Shown one piece after another: positions 23,942 to 32,120 of a stretch of 37,674 bases of DNA. The stretch comes from Clostridia bacterium (GTDB taxonomy: Bacteria; Bacillota; Clostridia; TANB77; CAG-508), in assembly GCA_017939755.1 (NCBI GenBank), contig JAGBAJ010000011.1, forward strand, positions 1 through 37,674, given 5' to 3'. Both the position numbers and the translations under genes were made by a program. Within the stretch, counting starts at the first letter, position 1. Every line of letters starts with the position of its first letter. The notes under the pieces were generated by a model. It did not search any database. It had not been told where the DNA came from and worked only from the letters and a program-made list of their open reading frames with translations.

Positions 23942-26152
23942 ATGAGAAATTATTTAATAATATTACGAGGATGCCCAGGTAGCGGTAAAGATACATGGTT
24001 AAAAGAAAATAATCTAGAAGAATTTGCAATAAGTTCAGATAATTTACGACTTTTATATCAACCACCACAAAAATCTTTAGATAATAAATTACATATATTA
24101 AATACTTATGATAAGCAAGTTTGGGAACTACTATTTAATATAATGGAAATTAAAATGAAACAAGGTCAGCTAATAATTGTTAATGCTTGTAACATAAATG
24201 AAAAAACTCTAAATAAATATTTTGACCTATGTTCTAAATATATCTATCAACCAGTTATTATTAATTTTAATGTAGAATTAAATGAATTAATAAAACGAAA
24301 TCAAGAAAGAGAACAATATAAACAAGTACCAGAATTTGTAGTTCGTGATTTTTATAACCGTATGCAAAATTCTAAATTATCTAATACAAAAAGTTTAATA
24401 TTTTCACATACTTATGACATTCATCAATTATTACAGGCTCAAGATAATGCTAATTTATTAGAATATTCTACCGTAAATATAATAGGTGATATACACGGAT
24501 GCTTTACTACTCTACAACAAGCAATACCTGATATTAAAGATGATGAATTATATATTTTTTTGGGAGATTATTTAGATAGAGGAACGGAAAATAAACAAAC
24601 TCTTGAATTTTTTTTGAATAATTATACGAGAAAAAATTTTATTTGTTTGTGGGGTAATCACGAATCTCACTTATTTAACTATGTAAATAACTGGTCTATA
24701 AATTCTAAAGAATTTATGACAAAAACTATTAATGAAATTAGTAGTATTGATAAACGTAGAATTAAACATTTTTTAAATTCTTTAAAACCATTTTATAAAT
24801 TTGTAATTAATATACAAGGTAAGCCAGTTGAAATAAACTGTTCTCACGCAGGCTGTACAGAGTTTATTAACACTTATAAACTTCCTCTCGATTATTTCAC
24901 TAAAGGAATAGGTGGTTATGAAGATATTGAAAAAGTATACGCTTTATTTGAAAATCAAAATTCTTCTATACAAGTGCACGGACACAGAAATATAAATAAA
25001 TTAGATATTAAAGCAACAGACAAATGTTATAACCTCGAGGGTGGGGTTGAATTTGGCCGAGAATTAAGATGTATAAAAATAACTAATCAAGCAATAGAAA
25101 CTCTATCTTATAAAAATGATACTATTAACTATGAATTAAATATAGAAAACAATGCTCCTGTAACTTTAGAAAATTTTATATTACAGGCTAGAGAAAAACC
25201 AAAGACTATTATAGAAAAACGCATTGATGAAAATATTTCTTCTTTTAATTTCTCTAAGGATGCTTTTTTTTCACAAGACTGGAACTCATTAACTATGAAA
25301 GCAAGAGGATTGTTTATTGATACTAGGCATAATAAAATAGTGGCTAGAGGATATGAAAAGTTTTTTAATATCGAAGAAAGACCAGAAACAATGCCAGAAC
25401 ATCTCGCTCAAAACATGCAATACCCTGTTACTGCGTATTTAAAATATAATGGCTTCTTAGGAATATTAAGTTATAATAAAAATACCGATGATTTATTGTT
25501 TTGTTCTAAATCGTCCGCTACCTCTAAATTTGCTAATTTATTTAAGACTATATTTATTAAACAATATAACGATAAAATATCTCTTATAAAACAATATTTA
25601 AAAGAAAATTCAGTTTCAATGATATTTGAAGTAATTGACCCTATATCAGATCCACATATTATTGAAAATGATAAAGCAGAAGTTATATTATTAGACATTA
25701 TCACTAACAGTATAATATTTGAGCACTTACCATACGAACAATTAGTAGATATTGCAACTTATTTAGGTATTACCAAAGTAAAAGAAAAATGCTATACTAT
25801 TAACAACGGTACTGAGATGATGACATTTATATCACAAATAAAAAATCCTACTTATAAATATAAAGATAAATATATAGAAGGATTTGTGTTAGAAGATAGT
25901 AACTCTTTTATGGTTAAATATAAAACCCCATATTATAATTTTTGGAAAGAAATGCGAAAGGTTTGTGAAAAACTACGTAAAGAACAAGATATTGATAATG
26001 TAGTAATTAGAACAACAGACGTAGAAAATACTAGCGAGGTTATAGATTTTATCAAAACTAATTATAATATAACAACATTTGTAAATGATGAAGAAATACC
26101 AGCAGATATAATTACTCTAAGAAAATTATATTACAAAAATTTAATAAAATAG
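23942..26152 (+). CDS. RNA repair enzyme: kinase-phosphatase-ligase fusion
   Basis: A 736-residue three-domain protein. Domain 1 (1-165) is a P-loop polynucleotide kinase (GCPGSGKDT, 10-18). Domain 2 (about 175-385) is a calcineurin-type metallophosphoesterase with GDIHGC (182-187), GDYLDRG (208-214), GNHE (238-241), CSHAG and VHGHR. Domain 3 (about 395-736) is a T4 Rnl1-like RNA ligase with the nucleotidyl lysine K501 in KYNG, EGFVLED from E646 (motif IV) and VKYK with K659/K661 (motif V). The order matches bacterial Pnkp, which heals and seals broken RNA. Its likely target is tRNA cut by host anticodon nucleases. No Hen1 methyltransferase is visible in this window. It has its own promoter and terminator. 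Confidence 0.88.
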   Translation: MRNYLIILRGCPGSGKDTWLKENNLEEFAISSDNLRLLYQPPQKSLDNKLHILNTYDKQVWELLFNIMEIKMKQGQLIIVNACNINEKTLNKYFDLCSKYIYQPVIINFNVELNELIKRNQEREQYKQVPEFVVRDFYNRMQNSKLSNTKSLIFSHTYDIHQLLQAQDNANLLEYSTVNIIGDIHGCFTTLQQAIPDIKDDELYIFLGDYLDRGTENKQTLEFFLNNYTRKNFICLWGNHESHLFNYVNNWSINSKEFMTKTINEISSIDKRRIKHFLNSLKPFYKFVINIQGKPVEINCSHAGCTEFINTYKLPLDYFTKGIGGYEDIEKVYALFENQNSSIQVHGHRNINKLDIKATDKCYNLEGGVEFGRELRCIKITNQAIETLSYKNDTINYELNIENNAPVTLENFILQAREKPKTIIEKRIDENISSFNFSKDAFFSQDWNSLTMKARGLFIDTRHNKIVARGYEKFFNIEERPETMPEHLAQNMQYPVTAYLKYNGFLGILSYNKNTDDLLFCSKSSATSKFANLFKTIFIKQYNDKISLIKQYLKENSVSMIFEVIDPISDPHIIENDKAEVILLDIITNSIIFEHLPYEQLVDIATYLGITKVKEKCYTINNGTEMMTFISQIKNPTYKYKDKYIEGFVLEDSNSFMVKYKTPYYNFWKEMRKVCEKLRKEQDIDNVVIRTTDVENTSEVIDFIKTNYNITTFVNDEEIPADIITLRKLYYKNLIK

Positions 26153-26165
26153 TTAAACCTACTGT

Positions 26166-26202
26166 AAAATGCTTGACAAACTCAAGCATTTTTTGTTATA
26201 TT
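26166..26202 (+). promoter_or_regulatory. Overlapping terminator hairpin and helicase promoter
   Basis: Perfect 11-bp stem AAAATGCTTGA (26166-26176) with TCAAGCATTTT (26182-26192), a 5-nt loop and a following T-run: the terminator of the RNA repair gene. The same DNA contains TTGACA (26173-26178), a 17-base spacer and TTATAT (26196-26201), the promoter of the RecD2-like gene. It is the plus-strand copy of the design seen at 4546, 12067 and 15979. Confidence 0.78.
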
Positions 26203-26228
26203 ATTTGTACTTAAAAGGAAATATAAAT

Positions 26229-28484
26229 ATGAACGAAAATAATACAATCGAATTAGAAGTACAATTAAATAGAGTAATATTTAAAAAAGACTCTTTTCAA
26301 ATTTTATCTTTAGAAGTTGTAAATGATAAACTAAAAGGACATATTATAACCGCTAAAGGAACTGCTCCTACCCTAGAATACGGTATGAAATATAAGTTAA
26401 TTGCAAAAACAATCAACGACCCTAAATATGGACAACAATATCAAATAATAAGTTTAAGCAGTAATTATGATTTAAAAGATGGTAATGAACAGAAGAAATT
26501 TCTTTCTTTCTTTTTAACTGGAAATCAATTAAATAATTTATTTAGTATCTATCCAGACCCGCTTCCTCTTTTAGAAAATAAAGATATTCCTGGGCTTTGT
26601 AAGGTTAAAGGTATTACTCCTCAAAAAGCATGTAAAATTATCGAAGCGTATGAGGCCAACAAGGATAATTCTGTTGCTTATATTAAATTACACGATTACG
26701 GCTTAACTAAAGTGGCTATAGATAAATTAGTTGAAACCTATGGTACCCCTGAAGTTGTTGTAGAAAAAGTTACTAGCAATCCATATATATTAATAGAAGA
26801 AGTTAAAGGATACGGATGGAGTAAAGCTGATGCCATAGCATTAAATTCTGGCACTCCACCAACAAGTAAGTTTAGACTTTCGGCTTTCGCAAAATATTAT
26901 TTAGATAAATGTGCTAACGATAACGGACACACTTGGATTGATTTACAAGAGTTAAGAAATGCTTATTTTGATGTTATACCAGAGGCTACTGATGAACATA
27001 TAAGAGAAACTTTAAAAATATTAACTTCTCCGTTATTTGACAAACCAAGTGAATTAATCTTTCATCCAGAGAATAATAAAATTTGTCTTAGAAAATATAA
27101 GGTATTAGAAGAAAATATTGCTCGTGAACTAAAAAGACTTAAAAAGGGCGCTAATCTTTCTTATGAAAGCGAATCTTTCGCACAAATTAAAGAAGATATA
27201 GAAAATATGCAAGGCTGGACTTTCACAGAAGAACAGCTAGAAGCAACTCAAATGATATTAAATAATCCTGTTAGTATTGTAACAGGTTCTGCTGGAACAG
27301 GAAAGACTAGCTCATTGCAATTAGCTACAGCCGTATTAAAAAAATCTCATTGTTATGGTATTGCACAAACTGCTTTAAGCGGTAGGGCCGCCTCTAGAAT
27401 GAGTGAAGTTACAGGGCTACCAGGCTCTACAATTCATAGACTGCTAGGTATCAATCCTGAAACTGGTATCGCAGAAATAAAAAGTTTATCAGAACAAGTT
27501 ATAATATTAGACGAAACTTCAATGGTTGATGGGTATATATTCTTAAAATTGATAAAAGCAATTCCTACTGGGCATAAATTCGTAATGCTAGGGGATATAA
27601 ATCAATTAGAATCTATCGGCTTGTGTAACTTATTAAAAGATATGATACACAGTAATACTATACCGTATCGTGAGCTTAAAACTATCCATAGGCAAGCAGC
27701 AAAAAGTGGTATTATTACCACTGCCACTAAAGTTAGAAATGGGGAACAAATTATTCCGTCTATTATTTGGGAAGGCGAAACTGTTATTGGAGAAATGCAA
27801 GATTTAAAAATGATAGGATTAGAAGGTAACCTATATACACAAGAAGTTATTTTAGATAATTATAAAAAACTTTTAAATCAAAAAATTTCTAAAGATGATA
27901 TAGATGTAATAGTACCTATGAGAAAAAGAGGTAATATTTGTTTAAATACTCTAAATAAAAAAATTCAAGACATAGTTGCCAATAAAAGTTTTAATTATAT
28001 TACAGTCAGTGGAAAAACAAAAGATGAAAGTGAACAGAAAATTATTTACGAACAAGATAGAATCATAGTAACTGAAAATTGCTATAAAGGTGTGTATGAC
28101 GAAAAAGGAAACGAAGTTGCAATATTTAATGGTAATATAGGTAAAGTAGTTTCCATCTCTGAGGACGGCGATACCATAGAAGTAGATTTAACACAACAAG
28201 GAAGGGTAACTATTCCTGCTTGTTTGTATAGGTCTTTGGACTTGGGTTATGCGATTACTTGTCACGCTAAACAAGGATCTGAAACACCTTATGCTATTAT
28301 TGGCTTGGACTCTTCTTGTTATGCATTAATGTCTAAAGAATGGTTATATACGGCAATTACAAGAGCAAAAAAATACTGTATTTTAGTAGGCCAAAATTCT
28401 ATGTTACATAAAGCAGTACAGGTTAGTTCTGTTTCTAAAAAACAAACCTGGCTACAAGAAATGTTAAATGACAATGCGGTATAA
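26229..28484 (+). CDS. RecD2-like SF1B helicase
   Basis: The start is the ATG at 26229 (MNENNTIELEVQ), with AAGGA upstream; a longer frame begins at 26169 inside the promoter. The protein is 751 residues. The N-terminal third has an OB-like beta region and helix-hairpin-helix repeats (IPGLCKVKGITPQKACKI; GYGWSKADAIA), as in RecD2. The helicase core shows motif I GSAGTGKTSS (353-362), motif II LDETSMVD, motif III GDINQLESIG and motif VI YTAITRAKKY. RecD2 enzymes move 5' to 3' on DNA. In phages they support replication or recombination, comparable with Dda of T4. It starts the transcript that leads into the nucleotide block. Confidence 0.88.
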   Translation: MNENNTIELEVQLNRVIFKKDSFQILSLEVVNDKLKGHIITAKGTAPTLEYGMKYKLIAKTINDPKYGQQYQIISLSSNYDLKDGNEQKKFLSFFLTGNQLNNLFSIYPDPLPLLENKDIPGLCKVKGITPQKACKIIEAYEANKDNSVAYIKLHDYGLTKVAIDKLVETYGTPEVVVEKVTSNPYILIEEVKGYGWSKADAIALNSGTPPTSKFRLSAFAKYYLDKCANDNGHTWIDLQELRNAYFDVIPEATDEHIRETLKILTSPLFDKPSELIFHPENNKICLRKYKVLEENIARELKRLKKGANLSYESESFAQIKEDIENMQGWTFTEEQLEATQMILNNPVSIVTGSAGTGKTSSLQLATAVLKKSHCYGIAQTALSGRAASRMSEVTGLPGSTIHRLLGINPETGIAEIKSLSEQVIILDETSMVDGYIFLKLIKAIPTGHKFVMLGDINQLESIGLCNLLKDMIHSNTIPYRELKTIHRQAAKSGIITTATKVRNGEQIIPSIIWEGETVIGEMQDLKMIGLEGNLYTQEVILDNYKKLLNQKISKDDIDVIVPMRKRGNICLNTLNKKIQDIVANKSFNYITVSGKTKDESEQKIIYEQDRIIVTENCYKGVYDEKGNEVAIFNGNIGKVVSISEDGDTIEVDLTQQGRVTIPACLYRSLDLGYAITCHAKQGSETPYAIIGLDSSCYALMSKEWLYTAITRAKKYCILVGQNSMLHKAVQVSSVSKKQTWLQEMLNDNAV

Positions 28485-28501
28485 ACCACAATATATTGTA
28501 T
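28468..28501 (+). promoter_or_regulatory. Predicted nrdD promoter overlapped by a NrdR-box-like palindrome
   Basis: ATGACA (28468-28473), a 17-base spacer and ATATAT (28491-28496; or TATATT at 28492-28497). The -10 lies inside CCACAATATATTGTAT (28486-28501), which matches 14 of 16 positions of the NrdR consensus as I recall it (acaCwAtATaTwGtgt). NrdR is the host repressor of ribonucleotide reductase genes. NrdR usually binds two boxes about three helical turns apart; a second, weak candidate starts at 28520. The -35 is in the end of the helicase gene. Confidence 0.5.
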
Positions 28502-28555
28502 ATGTAAGTAAAGCGGGGCACACGATAAACAGTTAACTCAAATATATTTTTAGGT

Positions 28556-28579
28556 AAAACCGCGTAAAAAGCGGTTTTT
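28556..28579 (+). terminator. Terminator-like hairpin in the nrdD leader
   Basis: AAAACCGC (28556-28563) pairs with GCGGTTTT (28571-28578) around a 7-nt loop, followed by T. It lies after the helicase stop and before the nrdD start, with no promoter between it and nrdD. It may end the helicase transcript, or act as an attenuator for a transcript starting near 28503. Confidence 0.65.
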
Positions 28580-28610
28580 AATTTACTAATGGGGAAAGAA
28601 GGAGAAGCGA

Positions 28611-31059
28611 ATGGTTAAAGTTTTAAAGAAAAGTGGAATTGTTGAAGATTTTAATGACAATAAAATTAAAAAAGCAATAGAAAAATCAGCAGAGCGAGTC
28701 GTAATAAAATTAACGGAAACTCAAAAAGAACAAGTATGTATACAAGTAAAAAATAGTTTAATGTACACTGATATAGTTCCTGTATCTACCTTACATAATT
28801 TGGTAGAAACAGCATTAGACACCGTATCACCCAAAGTGGCTAAAAGTTATAGAGAATATAGAGATAATAAAGCCTCATTTGCTAGAATGTTAGACAAAGT
28901 TTATAATAAAAAATTAAGTTTAAATTTTATAGGTGATAGAAGTAATGCTAATGCCGATAGCGCTATAGTAACCACTCAAAGAGCTATTGTGTATAATGAA
29001 CTTAACAGCGAACTGTATAAAAAATTTTTCCTAACAGTAGAAGAAGAAAAAGCAATGTCAGAAGGGTATATTTATATTCATGATAGAGGTTCTAGATTAG
29101 ACTCATTTAATTGTTGCCTGGCTGATGTTAAAACGATTTTAACAAATGGTTTTGAAATGGGTAATTTAGACTATAATGAGCCTAAAACCTTAGATGTGGC
29201 TTTTGACTTAATAGGCGATATTATAATGTCAATGGCTTCTTGCCAATATGGTGGTTACACTATATCTGAAATTGATAAATTATTAGCTCCTTATGCGGAA
29301 AAAAGTTATAATAAATATTTGGATGAATACTATAACATAGTTTCTGAAATATCTCATCATTCTTCAAAAAATAACCAAAAAACCATAGATAAAAACGCTC
29401 ATAATTATGCTATTAAAAAAGTTACTCGTGAATTTGAGCAGGGGTGGCAAGGACTAGAGATGAAGCTTAACAGCGTTGGGTCTTCAAGGGGTGACTACCC
29501 TTTCACTGCTGTTTCATTTGGATTGGGCCAATCACAGTTTGAAACATTATGCACCTCGGTAGCGCTAAAAGTTAGAAAAAATGGACAAGGTAAAAAAGAC
29601 CACGAACATCCTGTCCTATTTCCTAAATTAAGCTTTCTTTATGACAAACAGCTACACGGAGAAGGGAAGAAATTAGAATGGCTATTTTTAGAAGCAATAG
29701 ATTGTTCTAGTAAAGCAATGTACCCAGATTTCATTTCTTGTACGGGAGATGGCTATTGTGGGGATATTTATAAAAAATATGGAAAAACAATATCTCGTAT
29801 GGGTTGCAGGGCAACTTTAGCCCCTTGGTATGAAAGAGGTGGCTTTACCCCAGCTGATGAAGAAGATGAGCCTATTTTTGAGGGAAGATGTAATATGGGA
29901 GCAATCTCTCTTCACTTTCCTATGATATTAAAGAAGGCTCAATTAAGAGCAAAAAAAGAAAATAAAAACATTGATGAGGTATTCTTTAATGAATTAGAAT
30001 ATTATTGTAACATTATTAGAGATATACATAAAAGAACCTTTGATACTTTTGCAGAAAAGAAAGCAGGAACAAATCCTTTAGCTTTTTGTCAAGGCGGAAT
30101 ATTAGGCGGTCACTTTCACCCAGAACAAAAAATTGGTAGAGAATTTTTAAGACCTATGACTGCCTCATTCGGCATAACAGCTTTAAACGAAACTCAATAT
30201 TTATATAATGGTAAATCATTAGTAGAGGATCAATCATTTGCTATTAAAATTTTACAGTATATGGATGAAATGAAAAAAAGAGCAACAAAAGAAGATAAAA
30301 TATTATATGCTTTATACGGAACCCCCGCAGAGTCATTGTGCGGCTTACAAGTAGAGCAATATAGAAAAATGTTTGGTGAACAAAAAGGTATTACAGATAA
30401 ACCATATACTTCAAATAGTTTCCATTGTGCGGTATATGAAGATATAACTCCAATCCAAAAACAAGATATAGAATATAAGATGTATCATTATTGTACTGGA
30501 GGCGCTATTCAATATTGTAGATACCCAATCAATTATAATAAAAAAGCAATAATTATATTGGTAAGAAGAGCAATGGATATGGGATTTTATGAGGGGATTA
30601 ATTTACAATTAGATTATTGTGAACACTGTGGAAGTCAGTTTATTGATTGTGATATTTGTCCTGATTGCGGCAGTCAAGATATTACTAGAATTGAAAGAAT
30701 GAATGGATTAATAAAATAGTCCATGTAAAATCGGTTAAATTGCGGGGAAGCCCTAAGAGCTTTAATAACCAAGTATTTATAGAAATATAAATATGGCAAA
30801 GAGTAACGGCTTTGGTATGGTAAAATCATTAAAGATTGGGTAATCAAACGCATCGAAGTTTCTGAAAAGAAAAACGTTCAACGACTATAATACCGACGTT
30901 AGTTAATAACGATTGTATAGTCTACTCCGACTGCTTTGAGCAGTGTTAAAGTATTTCGAAAGAAACGGTAATAAGGATTTAGGTTATTCTAAAGTAAAAG
31001 GTCGCACCATGTATGCCGACCATAAGCTTGCAGAATTTAAAGATAGAAAATCAATGTAG
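28611..31059 (+). CDS. nrdD: Anaerobic (class III) ribonucleotide reductase, split by an intron
   Basis: Exons are 28611-30708 and 30977-31059; joined they encode 726 residues. NrdD reduces ribonucleotides to deoxyribonucleotides without oxygen. An ATP-cone (about 1-90) regulates activity. Cys168 lies in the FNCCL segment, Cys399 in MGCR is the likely thiyl-radical residue, and NMGAISL follows with the Asn found in formate-type enzymes. CEHC and CPDC near the C-terminus form the zinc site. RMNG ends exon 1 and supplies the radical Gly699. Exon 2 begins with the rest of the Tyr codon and gives YLGYSKVKGR...DRKSM. Unspliced mRNA would give a 702-residue protein ending in LIK just after the radical glycine, without the last 27 residues. 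The AAGGAG site at 28599 fixes the start. Confidence 0.92.
30709..30976 (+). ncRNA. Group I self-splicing intron in nrdD (268 nt, no ORF)
   Basis: The exon junction gives an uninterrupted NrdD C-terminus. P1: exon AUGGAU (30703-30708) pairs with GUCCAU (30719-30724), with the typical U-G pair at the splice site. P3: UCGGU (30731-30735) with ACCGA (30892-30896). P7: GACUAUA (30883-30889) with UAUAGUC (30916-30922). P8: CGUUA (30897-30901) with UAACG (30907-30911). P9: ACUGC (30930-30934) with GCAGU (30940-30944). A GAAA-capped hairpin (30954-30965) follows. The last intron base is G30976. A second GAAA-capped stem (30774-30793) lies in the P5-P6 region. The intron has no homing endonuclease gene. 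Confidence 0.9.
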
Positions 31060-31068
31060 GAGAATAAG

Positions 31069-31518
31069 ATGAGAAAATTTGAATTAGTTAAACCAGAATG
31101 TAGAAGATATGAGTGTGGAAAATTACCAACTAGAAATGATAAGGGGTCTGCGGGGTATGATTTTTATGCCCCTGTAAGTTTTAGTATTGCACCTGGGGAA
31201 ACTTACCTATTAATGACTGATATAAAAGCTCAAATGGAAAAAGATGAAGTGCTTTTACTATATGTAAGATCTTCAATAGGTATTAAAAAACATTTAATGC
31301 TTGCTAATGGAACGGGCATTATTGATTCTAGTTATTATAACAATCCAGATAATGATGGAAATATAGGCCTTGCTTTAACAAATTATGGACAAGAAACACA
31401 ACATATTACATTAGGCGATAGAATAGCCCAAGGAATTTTTATAAATTATTTAACAACAAAAGATGATAAGCCTTTATCTGAAAAAAGAAAAGGTGGAATA
31501 GGGAGTACTGGTAAATAA
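31069..31518 (+). CDS. dut: dUTPase (trimeric type)
   Basis: A 149-residue deoxyuridine triphosphatase that converts dUTP to dUMP, keeping uracil out of DNA and feeding dTMP synthesis. All five motifs are visible: GSAGYDFYAP (I), RSSIG (II), GTGIIDSSYY with the catalytic Asp (III), GDRIAQGIF (IV) and RKGGIGSTG (V, the flexible tail over the active site). Motif III is followed by a slightly longer loop (NNPDNDGNIG), a variant I recall from other phages. An AGGAG site lies nine bases downstream of the nrdD stop, so the genes are on one transcript. Confidence 0.92.
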   Translation: MRKFELVKPECRRYECGKLPTRNDKGSAGYDFYAPVSFSIAPGETYLLMTDIKAQMEKDEVLLLYVRSSIGIKKHLMLANGTGIIDSSYYNNPDNDGNIGLALTNYGQETQHITLGDRIAQGIFINYLTTKDDKPLSEKRKGGIGSTGK

Positions 31519-32120
31519 TTAAAAATAGCTTAATCAAATCCATATTAGCAGGCATAAGCATCGGTATAGGAGCATTGGCTTATCTAAGTATTGAAAATAA
31601 AGTTATAGGTGGTCTATTCTTTTCTATAGGATTATTCGTAATTTTAAATTTTAACCTTAATTTATATACAGGAAAAATCTGCTATGTAATTGAAAAGAAA
31701 AATTACTTAGAGGTGGCCATAACATTATTAGGCAATTTTATCGGTGTTTCAATATTAGCAATTATTTGTAATTTATCTAGATTAACTAATTTATTAGAAC
31801 AAGTAAATCAAATTTGTGATATAAAATTAAATGACTCTTATTTAAGTTTGTTTATGCTTGCAATTTTATGTAATATAATGATTTATATAGCAGTAGAAGG
31901 ATATAGCGTATTTAAATCTTCTATTATTAAAATAATTACTTTATTTATGGGAATAAGCATATTTGTTATATGTGGATTTGAACACTGTATAGCAGATATG
32001 TTTTATTTCGCATTTGCGGGGAGATTAAACTTTGACATTATATTAAGATTATTAATTATTATTGCAGGTAACACTTTTGGAGGCATTACAATAAGACAGG
32101 TATTAAAGGAGAAAAAATGA
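31518..32120 (+). CDS. Compact formate/nitrite transporter (FNT) family channel
   Basis: About 200 residues with six predicted membrane helices. Segments match FocA-type channels: GGLFFSIGL and LYTGKI (helix 2 and the LFTG region), LGNFIGV (helix 3), AILCNIMIYIAV, GFEHCIADMFY (with the conserved pore His) and AGNTFGGI (last helix). Family members usually have 250-280 residues, so this one is short at both ends. The first standard start (TTG, 31575) would lose half of helix 1 (SILAGISIGIGA). I place the start at ATT 31518 (or ATA 31515), 9-12 bases after AGGGAG and overlapping the dUTPase stop. The stop overlaps nrdG (ATGA). Formate is the reductant of E. coli/T4-type NrdD. Confidence 0.75.
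   Translation: MKNSLIKSILAGISIGIGALAYLSIENKVIGGLFFSIGLFVILNFNLNLYTGKICYVIEKKNYLEVAITLLGNFIGVSILAIICNLSRLTNLLEQVNQICDIKLNDSYLSLFMLAILCNIMIYIAVEGYSVFKSSIIKIITLFMGISIFVICGFEHCIADMFYFAFAGRLNFDIILRLLIIIAGNTFGGITIRQVLKEKK

Noticed and set aside
25471..25704. Open frame on the minus strand inside the RNA repair gene
   Set aside because: It lies opposite conserved ligase motifs, has no ribosome binding site and no recognisable product; a shadow frame.
26169..26228. Longer N-terminus of the RecD2-like helicase
   Set aside because: The extra codons lie inside the terminator-promoter element, and the ATG at 26229 has the ribosome binding site.
28520..28535. Second NrdR box
   Set aside because: Only about ten positions fit and the centre-to-centre distance of 34 bases does not match the usual spacing.
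30717..30719. TAG at the end of nrdD exon 1 as a sign of stop-codon reassignment in this phage
   Set aside because: TAG also ends other complete genes here (for example nrdD exon 2 and the sigma-like gene), and the intron accounts for the in-frame TAG.
30752..30820. A CCUAAG...UAUGG tetraloop receptor in the intron
   Set aside because: Both halves are present (CCUAAG at 30752-30757; UAUGG at 30792-30796 and 30816-30820), but I could not find flanking pairs that place them opposite each other with certainty, so I do not claim it.
30720..31060. A plain non-coding gap or a truncated nrdD with a premature stop
   Set aside because: The sequence downstream encodes the expected NrdD C-terminus in frame after removing a 268-base segment with group I pairings, so an intron explains it better than a pseudogene.
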